From the NCBI GenBank assembly GCA_907164885.2, contig OU015495.1, forward strand, positions 99,329,832 through 99,393,831: a DNA stretch of 64,000 bases, given 5' to 3'. This DNA is from Dolomedes plantarius (lineage: Eukaryota; Arthropoda; Arachnida; Araneae; Dolomedidae). Positions 10,919 through 23,703 of the stretch are shown piece after piece. Within the stretch, counting starts at the first letter, position 1. The number at the start of each line of letters is the position of its first letter. The notes under the pieces were generated by a model. It saw only the letters and a program-made list of their open reading frames with translations, was not told where the DNA came from and made no database searches. Both the position numbers and the translations under genes were made by a program.

Positions 10919-13102
10919 GTACAGTATATGTATGTTAATAATCTAATTTTTTGTTTTCTTTAAAAAATTCATTAAGCTATTTATATTTATAATTTAATTA
11001 ATTTTGGTATTTCTTTTGAATCCTCAGTTATTATACTTGGTCAGTAAAAGATGCAAAGAGATATTCCTTGCAAGACAGGGAAAATAAGTAAATGTTTTTT
11101 GTGATTATACTTCTAAATTTAAAAGTGTTTCTTTTACTTTAAGTAGTGCTCCCTAACACACAGATAGACTAAAAAACATTTTATTTCTCAATATAACAAA
11201 TTACTTATTTGGTAATGCTTACTTGAACTTAGTGCCTTGATGGCCATCAAAACTAATACCATTCATTTCCAGAACTATAAAATCTCCATTTATAGGACTT
11301 CACACTGGCATCTAATGTAAAAATGATTTTGGTATTTCTGACTGTTTTAGTACTATATGGTAAATATTGTAAGTATAATGTTATCAGGAAGAATAAAGAC
11401 TGAAAATAGAAATTAAGATAATTTTTACTTCCCTAAAGTAGATCTTTAATTCTTTAAATATACTCCCACAGACACAACACATTATGTGGTAAGTACGAAA
11501 GCTTAAAGTGCCACATAAGTTTGAAAACCCAATAAAAATTACCAACTCAAGATATTCCATGAGAACTAAATATAGTTTTCCATAACTTAAACATTTTATT
11601 TTTTAGATTACACTTCTTTCCCGTATAAGCACATCTATCATCAAAGAATTCAATGCAATTTTAAGCAAAATTGCTTGTTTAGTAAACTGACAACAAATGA
11701 ATACAAAGTTATTGGCAAATTAGAACATGCTACTATTTCAGCTATTTAAAATGTTGTAAATATTAGACTGGTTTTTTTTTTTTAGAAAAGTTTTGCTGAA
11801 AATCAACTGCACTTTCCACTTCCTGTTTGCCTAGTTATAATTTTTTTTGGAGACTGCACTGAATGACAGGGAACTTCTAAAGACTGACTGAATTATCTCT
11901 GATTTATTAACTATTAACACTCAAGATTACCCAAGGCACAACAAGAATATTTAACAAAGCATCATGTTATTCATTGATCTCTTGAGCTTATCAATATGAA
12001 AAAAATGAATGACAAAAATAATTTTGTCTCTATGTATGGTTCAAAAAATGTTAGAGGGGATATTTTCCTGTCTTCAAAAAAGATTTCAATTATTAAATGT
12101 CTTAAAAAAAAACTTTTCCTACCAATCCAGTGGGAGAAGAGAAAGAGAAAAAAAATCAGGAAAACATCAAGGTAAATTAAAGAAACTTGGCAGGTATGTA
12201 TATTCTGAAACTAGGCAAAATGTTATGCTAAAACTTAATGGCAACACACAGACACACAACAAAAAAAGGAAGTAGAAGATGGAAGATGGGATTGAGATTA
12301 CTTTTTAAATCAGTAAAATATTGATACATCAAAAGTAAATACTTTGGAACACTTTAAAATACTGTTAAAAAGGCAGTGTCTCCAAAAACTTCCAATAAAG
12401 ACATATTACGGAACTCAATTTCATTTTCTACTTTATAACTTTTTTAAAGCAATTTTAATATTTAACATACTCTTTCATTATAAATAACTTATTGTATTTG
12501 ACTAAAAGCATTTTTTTTTTCAGTTTTGTGTTCAGTTAAATTATTTATCAATTGCCGGCAGTACATAAGATTGAAATATTACAAAACTAATAAGTGTAGT
12601 CTGAGACATTAAAGTAAGAAACTAATACATTTTACAAATTACATTTTATTACATTTATAGTAGGTAAAAAGTAACAAAATGTTTCAATAACTGTACTGCA
12701 CAGCTGGATAGCAGGGAGACATTAAATACTCAATCAGAAACTGAGCGGACTGGTCCAGGTTATCTTCTGACTAATAAGCAAAAGAAAAAAATAAATAATC
12801 ATGTAACTTTTTGCAAGATCATATTGATATATGTAAGGCAAACTAATCTCATTACATGCAAATTGGCCGGTATCTCACAGATGAGATAAAACTAATGAAC
12901 AATTAAATGAAATTGTTTGAAAAATTCATCTTAATAATTAGTATACTTTCATTACATTACTTTAGCATAACCATTAATTACCACTAACATTTAACTGTCA
13001 AAACTCTAATGAAAAGAAACACATAAGATTTTTTTTATGTAATAGGATTGAGTTTTGAGTTTACAGATATAAATATAAATTTTAACTATGAAGCTAAATG
13101 AC

Positions 13103-13105
<3 letters not shown>

Positions 13106-13137
<32 letters not shown>

Positions 13138-13147
13138 TTTTTTTTTT
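13106..13147. repeat. Poly-T run
   Basis: Forty-two bases of T broken by one A at 13136. On the minus (gene) strand this is poly-A, possibly an old retrotransposed tail, but I see no SINE or LINE body next to it. Confidence 0.85.
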
Positions 13148-14024
13148 CAGTGAAAACTAGGAAAAAACACCTTGAGAACATAGTGACAAACTATTTGAGT
13201 GAAAGAGTACAGTTTTAGGGTCACCAAAAAATATATTTAGTGAATCGCTATCATGTGTATCACAGTACACACTGAATATATAAAATAAAAAAAAGGAGGA
13301 TTTTTATAACTAACAGAAATCATAGAAACAAAATACCACAAGCAAGAAATTACTATAATCTGGCAAACTTGAAGACAGATTTATCCAACTGTAAAAATAA
13401 TATCATCAATTCTTTATGGTTTTACAAAATAAAAAATAACCATATGAGTGAAAATTAGCAATTCCCTTCCAGAAGCTGTATAATTCCTAAATCTAAATTT
13501 CAGCTAAGTTAACATAATAAGGCTGAATCTAAAATATAGCAAGCATTCATAGTTTCAGAATTGTATACTGCTAATAATTAATCAAGTTTCTGAATAAATA
13601 AAAAAAATTTCACATTTTTTAAAAATTTTGTTTACAAAACATAATTTCTGGCAAATAAAATTGAATGATATGGAATTTTAAATACTTTTTTTTTTCAAGA
13701 ACCTGTCTAAAACCCATTTTTTACTATTCTTTCTAAAGAAAAAGCTGTCAATTACTGCAGTTATGAATAAGACACTATAAGATCACTATAAGAATTTCCC
13801 TAAATGTGATTCACCTCATAACAAAACAAAACTTTATTTGCATACCAATGCTAATAAAAACAAAAGAGAAGACACTGAATATTAGAGATATATCAGTGTC
13901 GATCCTATCTAAATTATGCAAATGCAAGGCATTTTAATAGTTTATTGTAAAACAGGTGATTGTCACTCATCACAGTTTTTCTGAAACACAATGACTAAGT
14001 ATTTGTAAGTTATCAACTTTAAAC

Positions 14025-14255
14025 TGCATTATATTGCCTAATCTAAACTCACTCAATCATTCAATCAATCAAAACTAACAAAATAATCACTATTGTAAGC
14101 TAATAACATATCACCTATTTGTCTCCCTTTACTTTGGCTCTACTTTACTGCATTATATTACCTAATCTAAACTTAATTAATCAATCAAAACTAACAAAAC
14201 CATCACTATTACAAGCTAATGACAAACAAAACTTATTTGTTTTCCTTTACTTACT
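14025..14255. repeat. Tandem duplication, period 124 bp
   Basis: Two diverged copies start TGCATTATATT(G/A)CCTAA at 14025 and 14149 and stay aligned through CAATCAAAACTAACAAAA and CCTTTAC. Function unknown; in intron 2. Confidence 0.75.
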
Positions 14256-15381
14256 CTCTACCCATATCATCTTGCCATGGTAAACTAGACCCATAGACTA
14301 AATTGCTAATCAACGACCACCTTTACCATAGTTAAAAAGTTCTTTCCTACTTATTTCATGATAAAAAAAATATATCAAATATCACTAATATATCAAAGAA
14401 ATTATCTAAAGGAACCTAGATAGGAAGCATAGCAGATTTACATTAACCTTCAATCATTATAAAGAGCTAGTTCTGTTTATTTTAATTAATGGATCCAGTT
14501 AAAAATTTTAGGACACAAAAACTTTTTAAAAAATATTAGATTTTTTAAGAATTAAAGAAACCTAGTCAAAGTAAAATCAATTGATTAATTAACAAACTCA
14601 TATTTTTAAGCAAATCATTTTCATATCTAGTAGGGCAATATCAAACGCTTCCACAAATGCATTTGTAATTTATGCTTTTTTTTCTTTTTTCTAAATATCA
14701 AATATTACAATAATTTTGAAACTTAGAAAGCTTTACAGATTTTGTGTATAAATTTAAAGAGCACAGGTTAATTTCTTTTATACATAAACACAAAAAAAGG
14801 GGGGGGGGAAAGAGAGACAGAACTTAAAAATACCCTTCGCATTTTTGAGAACTTTTCATATGAAAACATATGTACTATTAGATCACTCCTATTTAACAAA
14901 TTGCAACACCAAAAAGACAATCATTCAGAGACTCCTTACTTACTTTAGATATCTATATGCAATATTTTTATGTGAAACAAATTTAATATTTTTAATCAGT
15001 ACTCACTATATATGTAAACTAAATTCCTCTAAATAGTTTTTTAAATTAAGGTCCTCATTCTACTACTTTATTCTTTCCCATATGGTGTAAAAATAACTTT
15101 TTTGACTACTTATATTTAACTACCTATTTACCTACTACTGTTTTAATTAATTCATCAGAAATGTTAATTCTTTTAACAAAGTAATCAGTAAACATTTTCA
15201 ATGTAATTTAACTGTAGCAGAGATAATCTAGAAAAAACATAAAGAGTTATAAACAAGACATCGGGCGCAGTTACTTTAACTCAGTGACCTCAAATAATGT
15301 ATACAATAAGGTAAAGATTGCTTTCAATTAAAATTCTACATAAAACTTTAATATATAAACAATGCTTTTTTTTTTGTTTAC

Positions 15382-15500
15382 TTTTCTGCTGTTGACTTTT
15401 AGGTCCTTCTGCTTCACTGGTATTGCTTTCTTGAAATCTCTTTCTCATTTGTAGAGGTTTTGATAATTCACTGATTTGTCTCATTACTGCATCAGGATAG
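15382..15500 (-). CDS. NKRF: NKRF-like protein, exon 2 (end of XTBD, basic linker)
   Basis: A 119-nt exon from the acceptor ATTATTAG (ends 15501) to the donor AAAA|GTAAAC (15382/15381). Its first C joins AG from exon 1 to make serine, giving MHCSYPDAVMRQIS, the conserved end of the XTBD fold (in relatives a G-C-R/S-Y-P motif followed by a helix). The rest is a polar linker ending SQQQKSKQKKK-like sequence, rich in basic residues and perhaps a nuclear localisation signal (inference). It leaves one base of the next codon, matching exon 3. Confidence 0.85.
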
Positions 15501-17459
15501 CTAATAATGTCAAAATTAAAAATAAAAGAAAACTGCAATGTTCAATTTATATAAAACCCTTATGCAGAAACTTTAATAGATTCAAATTAAAACTACTAAA
15601 ATGTAAAAAACATACAGCAATCCTAAAAGTAGATAAACTGAATTATAATTTATGTTAATTATAAAATCATTTAACACAACATTTATTTTAGAAACATATC
15701 AAAATCTGGATTTAACATTAGATGTACCAAATGAGAAATAATTTGCATGAAAAAAAGAATTTTAAAATTTAATTCTCAGAATGATCATTTACTTGTGAAC
15801 ATACCAAACAAATTATTTTTATCAGAGGAACAGACATAGTTAAAAATCAGAAATCTAACAAAGCAAAAATCTTACTTTATACCTTTAAATTTTGAATAAG
15901 CAATAAGCTAGAAGTTAGGAAGAATTAATTTAGAAGTCAAGTGGAAAAATTGTATCCTAATATAATTGTTTTCAACAGAAAATGTTGAAAAAAAAATTCA
16001 CTTTTCGCCAACACAGGTTTTTTAAACTCAATGTAGAAATTATGGAGCCTCTCTATTGTGCAAGGAAAACAAAATATACATGTATTCATGTATATTAGTA
16101 TTATTTTGATGACAGACCAGAAATAAAACATAAAAATACCTACAAAAGTTATAAATTAGCTAGACATACATGCTCTAAAAAACTAAGCATAATTTTTGTG
16201 ACTGTGAAAGATACTGCTTAGAAAATTATTAACTAATAAAACAGAATAATACATTAGAAATGTCCTGTTTATAATTAAATATTCAACTAAAACTGAGAAT
16301 ACAAATAATTTCTACTCAAATAAAAAGAGGTAAATGAAGTACATACTTTGAAGATTAATTAATAAAATATTAGTCACCTAAAACAACCAAAGAGAAAATT
16401 GCATATATTTCTTTGCTACAAATGTTTAAAAAAAATTATTTCTATAGCTACTAGATTGCTTAAATAAATAAAGAATTAACACAATAGATTGGTCTGGAAA
16501 AAACTTAATTCCTGGTCTGAAATTTAAGAAATTTTACTTTTCTTTTGCAAACATTTAATTTACAGGGATAATAGCTATCTAGGTCAGATATGCTGTTAAA
16601 AATAAATAAATAAATAACAGGAAAAAAAAGAAAGTTATCAATTTAATGGCTCATTTTTAGCAATAAAATGTAAACTTTTCATTTCCATAAAATTTCTCAC
16701 AGTTAATAAAATATATAAATTACAAATTATATATTTATATCAACTACTTTTACTTTGCAATGAAGATCATATATAACTTCACTTTTATTAAAAAAGCTAA
16801 TTCTAGCACAGTCTGATAACAAGTACACTATATGGTCAAGTAACACTGCAGATCAGTCATATTTTGATAATTAACATATGAGTTGGAAGCACATATTATA
16901 ATTATGAAGAAGTATATTCTACATTTAATGTATTTGTAAATTATACATGATGTTACAGATCATACAGTAGAAATTCTATGAGGGAAAATATATTTAAAAG
17001 TTCCTTTGTCCCTCAATTGAATTAAGAATTTTGAATTCTGTATAAAATGAAATTTCTCTTGGTACAGATGTGTTAGACGCACTTCGCTGCCAAGTTTGGA
17101 GATTTTTGTGATTCACTTTCATGAGTACAAACCCCTAAGCAATGGGTGAGAAAGAATTTATCTTGAATTCAATAACACTCTTTTATTCAATACAGGAAGC
17201 TAAGAGGAATGTGATAAGTTAAAATCAAGTATGAATGTCCTGTATGTCCATTGACTATGGCATTATACAAAAATTTTGGTAATTTTATTTTTGTGAGTCA
17301 TAAACTGTAACTATTAAAATGCTTTCAGGAACAGTATCACAGGTACATTTTACTTATGCCAAGTAAATTTTATTGTTTCAATGTACAAATTAGTTAAAAA
17401 GAATGAGATTAATAGAAAGTCAAAACATCAATAAGACATATATATAAATAAATAATTAC
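15501..17459. other. Intron 1 of the NKRF-like gene
   Basis: 1959 nt of AT-rich DNA between the donor GTAATT at 17459 and the acceptor at 15501. I see no repeats or coding sequence in it that I can support. Confidence 0.7.
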
Positions 17460-17621
17460 CTGCAGTGCATTAAAACTATGTTAGAGTAAGCCTGTGCTAA
17501 GCATAATAATCGGTCTTCAGAAAACATATGAGAATATTCTTCCATAAATTCTTTTTTTAATTCCCAATGTGGTCCAGTTTCCCAAGGATGTCTGTAATCT
17601 TCCAAGTTGAATTTACCCATT
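17460..17621 (-). CDS. NKRF: NKRF-like protein, first coding exon (XRN2-binding domain)
   Basis: The exon starts at an acceptor-like TATATTCAG (to 17622) and ends TGCAG|GTAATT. The first ATG (17620-17618, context CAGAATGGG) is the likely start, so an upstream exon would be 5' UTR only; it was not found. The product opens MGKFNLEDYRHPW. It then carries the XTBD signature: HW at residues 18-19 followed by a basic/hydrophobic helix (ELKKEFMEEY), and a second helix LLCLAQAYSNIVLMHC completed in exon 2. XTBD proteins (CDKN2AIP, CDKN2AIPNL, NKRF, nematode PAXT-1) use this domain to bind and stabilise the nuclear 5'-3' exonuclease XRN2. XTBD plus several dsRNA-binding modules points to NKRF more than to CDKN2AIP. 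An alternative reading, that coding starts further upstream, cannot be excluded. Confidence 0.8.
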
Positions 17622-17965
17622 CTGAATATAAAATAGAATATTAATACCATTAATTAACTCATAGCAAAGAAAACAAATGCTAGACTTCCTATAAGATAAA
17701 TTCCCAACTGAAATACACACTTCTATAGAAATGCCTAACAGTTACAGGAAAAAGGTCTCAAGGTATACTAACATAATTAAGAAAATACTAAACATATTAA
17801 AAATCATGAATATATCAATTACAACTTTCAAACCCTATATTTCGCATGAAATTTTTTTATAGTGAACCCTAACTAAAATGACTTCTGTATTATATCATAT
17901 ATTTAGAAAGTTAACAAATTATCATAAAAGAAAACTTGCATCATGTAATTGAATTTATCCATTAA

Positions 17966-20666
17966 CGCCTATTGGTATGAAAATATACCATTTTAAGAAT
18001 AGTTATTTTTCTCTGCACTAGATGTCTCTAGTTGTCCAGTATTGTTCATATGCTTCAAGAATAGTTTACTGATAGTGGAAAAAAATAGATTTTCCGCAAT
18101 TTGCTCTCAAGTTCTTGTTATTTGACGTTATGCTCAGATGAAAGCGTCATGAAACAAGATGCCTCTGACATCACATAGAAAATATTAAGTTTAGAGTTTT
18201 GTATTTATCTCAAAATTATATACTGACTATTAATCACTGTTATAAAAGTGTATTTTATAAATTCATGCCACTTGAAAGTCATGTTTTGCTTTGTATTATA
18301 AAATAAAAAAACATATATCGTTGGTACGAAACCATACCAACCGCCTAATGTATAGTCAAGTTTGAATTAAAATCAAAAATCTTTCACGTTTGAATTAGAA
18401 TTTTTTTAAATAAAATTTTGACTTTAAATCATTGTTATAAAAGTGTATTGTATAAATTGTTGCCCCTTGAAAGTCATGTTTTGCTTTTATGCTGTTGATA
18501 TAAAATTTTGCAATTATGGTAGACCTAAACTTTGAGTATTATTATATTATGGTATTTGGTATTATAATAATACTAATTATAGTTAATTTACTGTTTTTAG
18601 CTTAACTGTCAATGAAGCACTCGATATAATTTTTAACTCTGATGATGACGAGGATGAATCAGGTATAAAAAACATTACAATTATACCTCCTCTTGAAGAT
18701 GCTAAAGCGGATACAGATCAAGATTCAGATCAGAGTGATGACGAAGTTAGTGCCTATGTAGACCATTTACCTTGTCATGTTCTTATGACAACAAGTGAGA
18801 TTAGAAAACTTTCCGAAAGAGACACTGATCAAGTAATTTCAGAGCCAGAGCAGGCACAATGCTCAAGGAGTACAAGTGTTTTAGAGCCTGAAGCAAAAAA
18901 AATGTTGCTTCAACAAAAGTGTAACATCCGAAAAGGGAAGTAAGGAAATTCTAAAATGGACAAAAAGTGAGAAGTTGATTGGAAGAAAAATTCAAAATAT
19001 TCACAATCATCAACTAATAACCCAGACCTAAACATAAATTCTCCGTTTAAAAGTTTGCAAAAATTTCTTACAATGGAACTTATTGATTGTATTCTTGAAC
19101 AAAGTTTATTATGTGCTGCACAAAAAAACCATCGCCCAGAAGTACTAACGAAGGAAAATATTCTGACATTATTTGGCATTTTATTAGTCAGTGGATACAA
19201 CAAGCTGCCTAACAGAATATTATATTGGTCCGTTTCTTCCGATGTACACAACAATTTCATTTCCAATTCAATGAGGAGAGATACTTTTGATGAAATCATG
19301 AAATCTCTACACTTATCAAATAACATGGAAATGAACGAAGATAGATTCTATAAGGTCCGACCTATTTTTGATTATCTGAACAAAGCATGCAAAAACCTGA
19401 ATATCCCGGAGCACCTGAGAGTAGATGAGTCTATAATTTCTTATTTCAGGCACCACGGACTAAAACAATTCATAAGAGGTAAGCCAATACGTTTTGGCCT
19501 CAAACTTTAGACTCTGTGTTCTTCTAATGGTCTTTTATTGCATTCTGAACCTTATTGTGGAGCATCTACAAAATTACCAAAATCTGATTTAGGTCAAGGT
19601 GCTGATGTTGGGTTACTAGACAAATGCGAGATCCAACCTGGGACACATGTTGTCACGGACAAATTATTTACTATCATTTCCTTGCTGAAAGAGCTATCAA
19701 AAAGAGGCATAGCAGGAACCGGGACATTGAGAGAAAACAGGCTGAAAAATGCTCCTTTATCATCCAAAGAAATCTTGATAAAGTCGGCAAGGGGGACATA
19801 TGAATATATATCATGATGATATCAGTACTGTCAAATGGAATGACAATAAAGTTGTCACTGTTGCAAGTAACAAAGTTTCTACAAAACCTATTGCATTTGC
19901 TACTTGATGGAGTGCCGCAGAAAAAAAGAAAATTACTGTTTCCATGCCACAACAGCTAAAAATTTATAATAAGCATATGGGTGGTGTTGACCTTTTTGGT
20001 CAAGCTGTGGCAAATTATTGCTTAAGAATTCATTCTAAAAAGTGGTGGTGACCATTGTTTTTGTTTGTACTTAGCACCATTGTTATAAATAGATGAAAAC
20101 TGTATAAAATGAAAAATGATATTGATGAAATCCCACTTCTTGAGTTCGTACAACAATGCATACAGGCACTTATAGAACATTGCCTAAAGGGCCAGGTAAG
20201 CCAATTTCCTTTATGCATAAAGCGGCCTCACAAATAAGATTTGACAAGAATAGTCACTGGTTAATCAAATCAGATCAAGAACATGCCCGTTGCAAGAACT
20301 GTTCTGGTAGAAGCAGCTACAAGTGTGAAAAGTATAATGTGCCACTGTATCCTCAGTGCCATAAAAACTATCATGTTTGCACTCAACAGACATTTTATTT
20401 TTTTATTATGTCAGAAAATCATCTAACATGCTTTTCATTTAATTGCGGTATTCCCAATTTTGTTATTTTCATTAATAAATAAATTTAATATTAGCTTTTA
20501 TTCTTGATGTGTACTACACATGTACACCGATTGGTACAAAAACGTACCAGTAAAACAACATAGTTAAAGTGCAACTAAAAATATAATTTTAGTATGATAC
20601 TTAAAACATACAAATATGAGAGAAGTAACAAAAATGGTTAAAGAAAACGAAGTCGGCTGTAATGGG
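17966..20666 (+). mobile_element. Decayed piggyBac transposon
   Basis: About 2.7 kb between TTAA at 17962-17965 and TTAA at 20667-20670, enclosing a piggyBac transposase. The left end reads CGCCTATTGGTATG and the right end, reverse-complemented, CCCATTACAGCCG; they match only weakly, so the exact limits are tentative. Inside both ends is the palindromic motif GGTAY-N6-RTACC: 17974-17989, 18321-18336 and near 20532-20547. A ~60-bp direct repeat (TGTTATAAAAGTGTATT) starts near 18239 and again near 18434. Confidence 0.7.
18601..20395 (+). pseudogene. piggyBac transposase pseudogene
   Basis: Coding similarity starts just after a TTTTTAG acceptor-like site with LTVNEALDIIFNSDDDEDES, the acidic N-terminus usual in PGBD proteins. 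The catalytic domain follows in pieces (19055-19510, 19538-19816 and on to about 20110). The three catalytic aspartates are recognisable in RVDESIISYF, VVTDKLFTII and GGVDLFGQA. The C-terminus carries the cysteine-rich DNA-binding domain (RCKNC, then YKC, then YPQCHKNYH). Stops and frameshifts (for example a TAA near 18941 and a TAG at 19508-19510) break it, so it should be inactive. Confidence 0.9.
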
Positions 20667-20670
20667 TTAA

Positions 20671-21476
20671 ATATACAAAATCATACAATGAATTTAAACA
20701 CACAGTTGGAAACATTCAATTTCTCACTGTTATTAGGAATGAGATACAATAGAAACCTTACTCAAACCCCAAGAATACAATTTCATACAGAATATTAGGT
20801 ATACAATACAAACCTATAGATTGTGGCCAAAAAAAAGCATTAACATGAACCTGTAAGCATTAACATGAACATTAATTATGAACTTCAACATAAAATATTT
20901 AGCTTTGTCTTTTACTCCTGACCTTTTTTTTTGTGCTGATTCTTACACTATACATTATTTTTACTTAAATATAGATTAGTGATTAAAGTACAAATGTTAC
21001 TTAGTTTTCGAACTTACCATACTTTCAATGTATATTTAGGGTATTTTACACACTGGAGTTAGACAAAGGGGTAATTACTGAAGCTTTGGTATAGTTTTAC
21101 AGCCATTAAGTTTGTCACAACGTAATGGCTGTAAAACTATGTGAGAAAGAAATATGTTTGGACACTGTATGGTACAGAACTTACAACCCTGGAATATCTA
21201 GATGGGATTCAAAGATTCATTAAACAAGTTTTTCAATATAAAAGTGAATATTTCAAGAAGAGTAAAGTAAAATTCTCTTAGTGCTCTTTCAAAGCATCAA
21301 TCTAAATATAAAATGGTACTTTTCCATTAGGAGGTTGCAAGTGATAAACCACTAAATATGGTTCACAAATAGCGATGCATTTTCGGGTTTATTGTTTATA
21401 GACTCTCATGATTAATCTGGGTGAATAATCAAAATATATAATTAAATATCAATTTTAATCATCAGTAAATAAATAT
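20671..21476. other. Unassigned, contains one hairpin
   Basis: AT-rich, no coding sequence recognised. It contains the inverted repeat at 21091-21140. Confidence 0.5.
21091..21140. repeat. Perfect 18-bp inverted repeat
   Basis: ATAGTTTTACAGCCATTA at 21091-21108 and its exact reverse complement at 21123-21140, separated by 14 nt. It can form a hairpin; purpose unknown. Confidence 0.9.
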
Positions 21477-21944
21477 TTAGTTAGGTGGCCTAAAATCTTT
21501 AATGTCCATCAAAATATCTTTAAAAGGTACTCTTTCTAATTGCCTTAGAAATTCAGCTAGGTACAATTGCCAATGGTGGTATGCTGTTCTTCGATGCATT
21601 TTATAAGACCATTTGATACTTCCCCATAATTGCACATCTTTTATGCAATTGCAAAAAAAGCAAGTATATTTTGTGGTTTCTAGTTAATTTTCAAATTTTA
21701 TTCGTGCGTGTTGGCTGTCTTCGGGGTGATTTAGTTCAGTCTCCAAATTTAATAGTGTTCTCCTGCATGATTCATGTATATTGTGTTTCTTTATACTGAT
21801 TGCATCGCCAACAAATTCATGGCATAGCTGATTTAATAAGGATGGATCCATGGAATGTAACAGTTTTGTCAGACCTTAGCACAAGTCATCATGTTTTCTA
21901 TGCTCACATGGCCCACTAAGCCTAAAAGGTATGTTCACCCTCAT
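21477..21944 (-). pseudogene. Unrecognised 156-codon ORF with two in-frame stops
   Basis: From ATG at 21944-21942 the minus strand stays in one frame to TAA at 21479-21477, interrupted only by TAA at 21878-21876 (codon 23) and TAA at 21686-21684 (codon 87). Its composition is protein-like, unlike the AT-rich surroundings: segments such as DPSLLNQLCHEFVGDAIS, CFFCNCIKDVQLWG and HHWQLYLAEFLRQLERV are well mixed and helix-forming, with a C-x2-C-x-C cluster. No intron signals are needed. I do not recognise the family. It could be a dead transposon ORF, a retrocopy of a host gene, or exons of a neighbouring gene with misread borders. Confidence 0.5.
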
Positions 21945-22357
21945 GATTCATGCCTGTTGATTCATCAACTTCTTTAAACTCTTGTTATATAACAATACCT
22001 CTTCAAAATTTAGCATATATATTAGTTATTTAACCCTTTTCATATAGTTGGCAGGTTAACAGCTTTTCACTATCACCAATGGCGATACTTATTATCAAAA
22101 ATGCCTATTGAACTCGGCAAACAGAAAAGTACCTATAAATCTTATGTTTTAAATAAAGCAAAAAAAAATTTTTGAAAAATATTTAATCATTAAGCTATAA
22201 AAAACCTCAGCCAGACACAATCAACTCTGTGAGCAACAATTTAGACTTAAAAATATGATTCAACAGTCATGAAAACCATATTACTCTGTATTTGAAATGC
22301 AGCAGATTACCACTTTCATAAAATGAAAGTATTTGACCTTTTATAAAGCAATAAAGA

Positions 22358-22584
22358 CAAGGGTGGCTCCAAGGGTGGGGGGGGGGGCAGTAGGGGTAAT
22401 TGCCCCCCTCCCCAAAAAAAAGCCTGTCATATTTTCTTTTCATAGCCTAAAATTATCTAATCATAGACCTAAAACTAAATGAGTTTAAATTTAAAATGAG
22501 AGGATGTTTATTTCTTTTATATATATAAAACCCTAAGAGCCAACGTTGCCCCCCCCCCCAAATTTCTGGACTGGAGCCACCATT
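22358..22584. mobile_element. Short MITE with G/C-run ends
   Basis: A 227-bp element. Ends are CAAGGGTGGCTCCAA and, reverse-complemented, AATGGTGGCTCCAG. Flanks CAATAAAGA (22349-22357) and CAATGAAGA (22585-22593) look like a 9-bp target duplication with one change. Long G and C runs lie inside each end. hAT- or Mutator-like by target length; no ORF. Confidence 0.55.
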
Positions 22585-22593
22585 CAATGAAGA

Positions 22594-23703
22594 TATCTAA
22601 CAACATGACAAATTAAAATCAATCAAGTCTGATTAGAGACAAGGAGGACCATAGTATTAAAATTCAGATACAAAGCTGTAAACTGGAGTGCTAACTATCT
22701 AACACATCTTGGTCATGATCATCCCCAGATGTCACCCTTGGGGGCACTCGGTCTAAATTGTGGTGGCAGTCTATTCACCAGCAGGTATTTAATTCCAGAA
22801 AGCCTTAGTTGCAGGGCTCTGTCTTGTGCATTGGAAATTGGAAACAAATTTATTTTGGCTCATCAAGATCAACAATTGTTTTAAATTACTATACACTTAT
22901 TACCAACTTTAAAATTATACTATAACTCACTAGTATCACAAAATCAGCTTATAATAAGGAAATAAATATTTCCATATTATTCTCATAGAATTATTAGGGA
23001 TATATTAGATAAAATGAATATCCTACCACATAAAAGTACCTAACCCATGGCATGTTTGAAACTAATTATTAATATTTACGGTAAATATTTATGTATGATA
23101 TACAAGGCATGAATATTCATACGTTTGTACTCACAAGCAATTTCAATTTTTCTGGTCCTTTAAAAAAAAGGCAAAATTTCTTGATATCGGAATATGTTGA
23201 CGAGTATATTCCGGTATAGAGTATTCCAGTATATTTAGGTAAATGTCATGAGGTTTAGTCTGGCTTTTATTAACAATAATTTTGTTTAAAAAATCCAATT
23301 AACATGCGATGGTTTAAAGCCACCTATTACAAACGGCGTTAGAGCACTAGCTCAGAGTAACCCACGAAGTGCAAGAGGAATATTATACTTAACAAATTTA
23401 TATAACGGAGAGTAGTCCAATATTAACAAGCACATTTACACACACGTTTCCAATAAATTATTAGTCAATGATTTCGGGTTATATACAAAAATAATAAAAG
23501 AAATAAAATGTACATAAGTTTTGTAAAAAATCAAAACTCGATAAAAAACAAAAATTAAACAGATGAATAAACCCACTTTTGCCTAAATAATTTATGATCA
23601 GCACGTTTGTGATGTTTATGATCAGCACAAGCGATAAATCGCAAAGGTCCCGAGCAGTGTTGCCAAGCAGTGTTGTCAAGTTGTCCGGAGCAGTGTTCCG
23701 GAG
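22594..23703. other. Unassigned, with extra hAT-A tips at its right end
   Basis: Mostly AT-rich and unclassified. From 23654 onward, tips of the CAGTGTTG type occur three times before the short hAT-A copy at 23704 (23654, 23668, 23691), suggesting repeated insertion or aberrant transposition here. Confidence 0.45.

Larger units (their letters stand above)
9359..15381. other. Intron 2 of the NKRF-like gene (rest)
   Basis: Intron 2 runs from the donor GTAAAC at 15381 to the acceptor at 7091 (8291 nt), the longest intron of this gene. It is AT-rich and carries a long palindrome, a poly-T run and a 124-bp tandem duplication listed separately. Short ORFs such as 12009-12275 and 14845-15036 have low-complexity composition and no recognisable domain. 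Confidence 0.7.
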
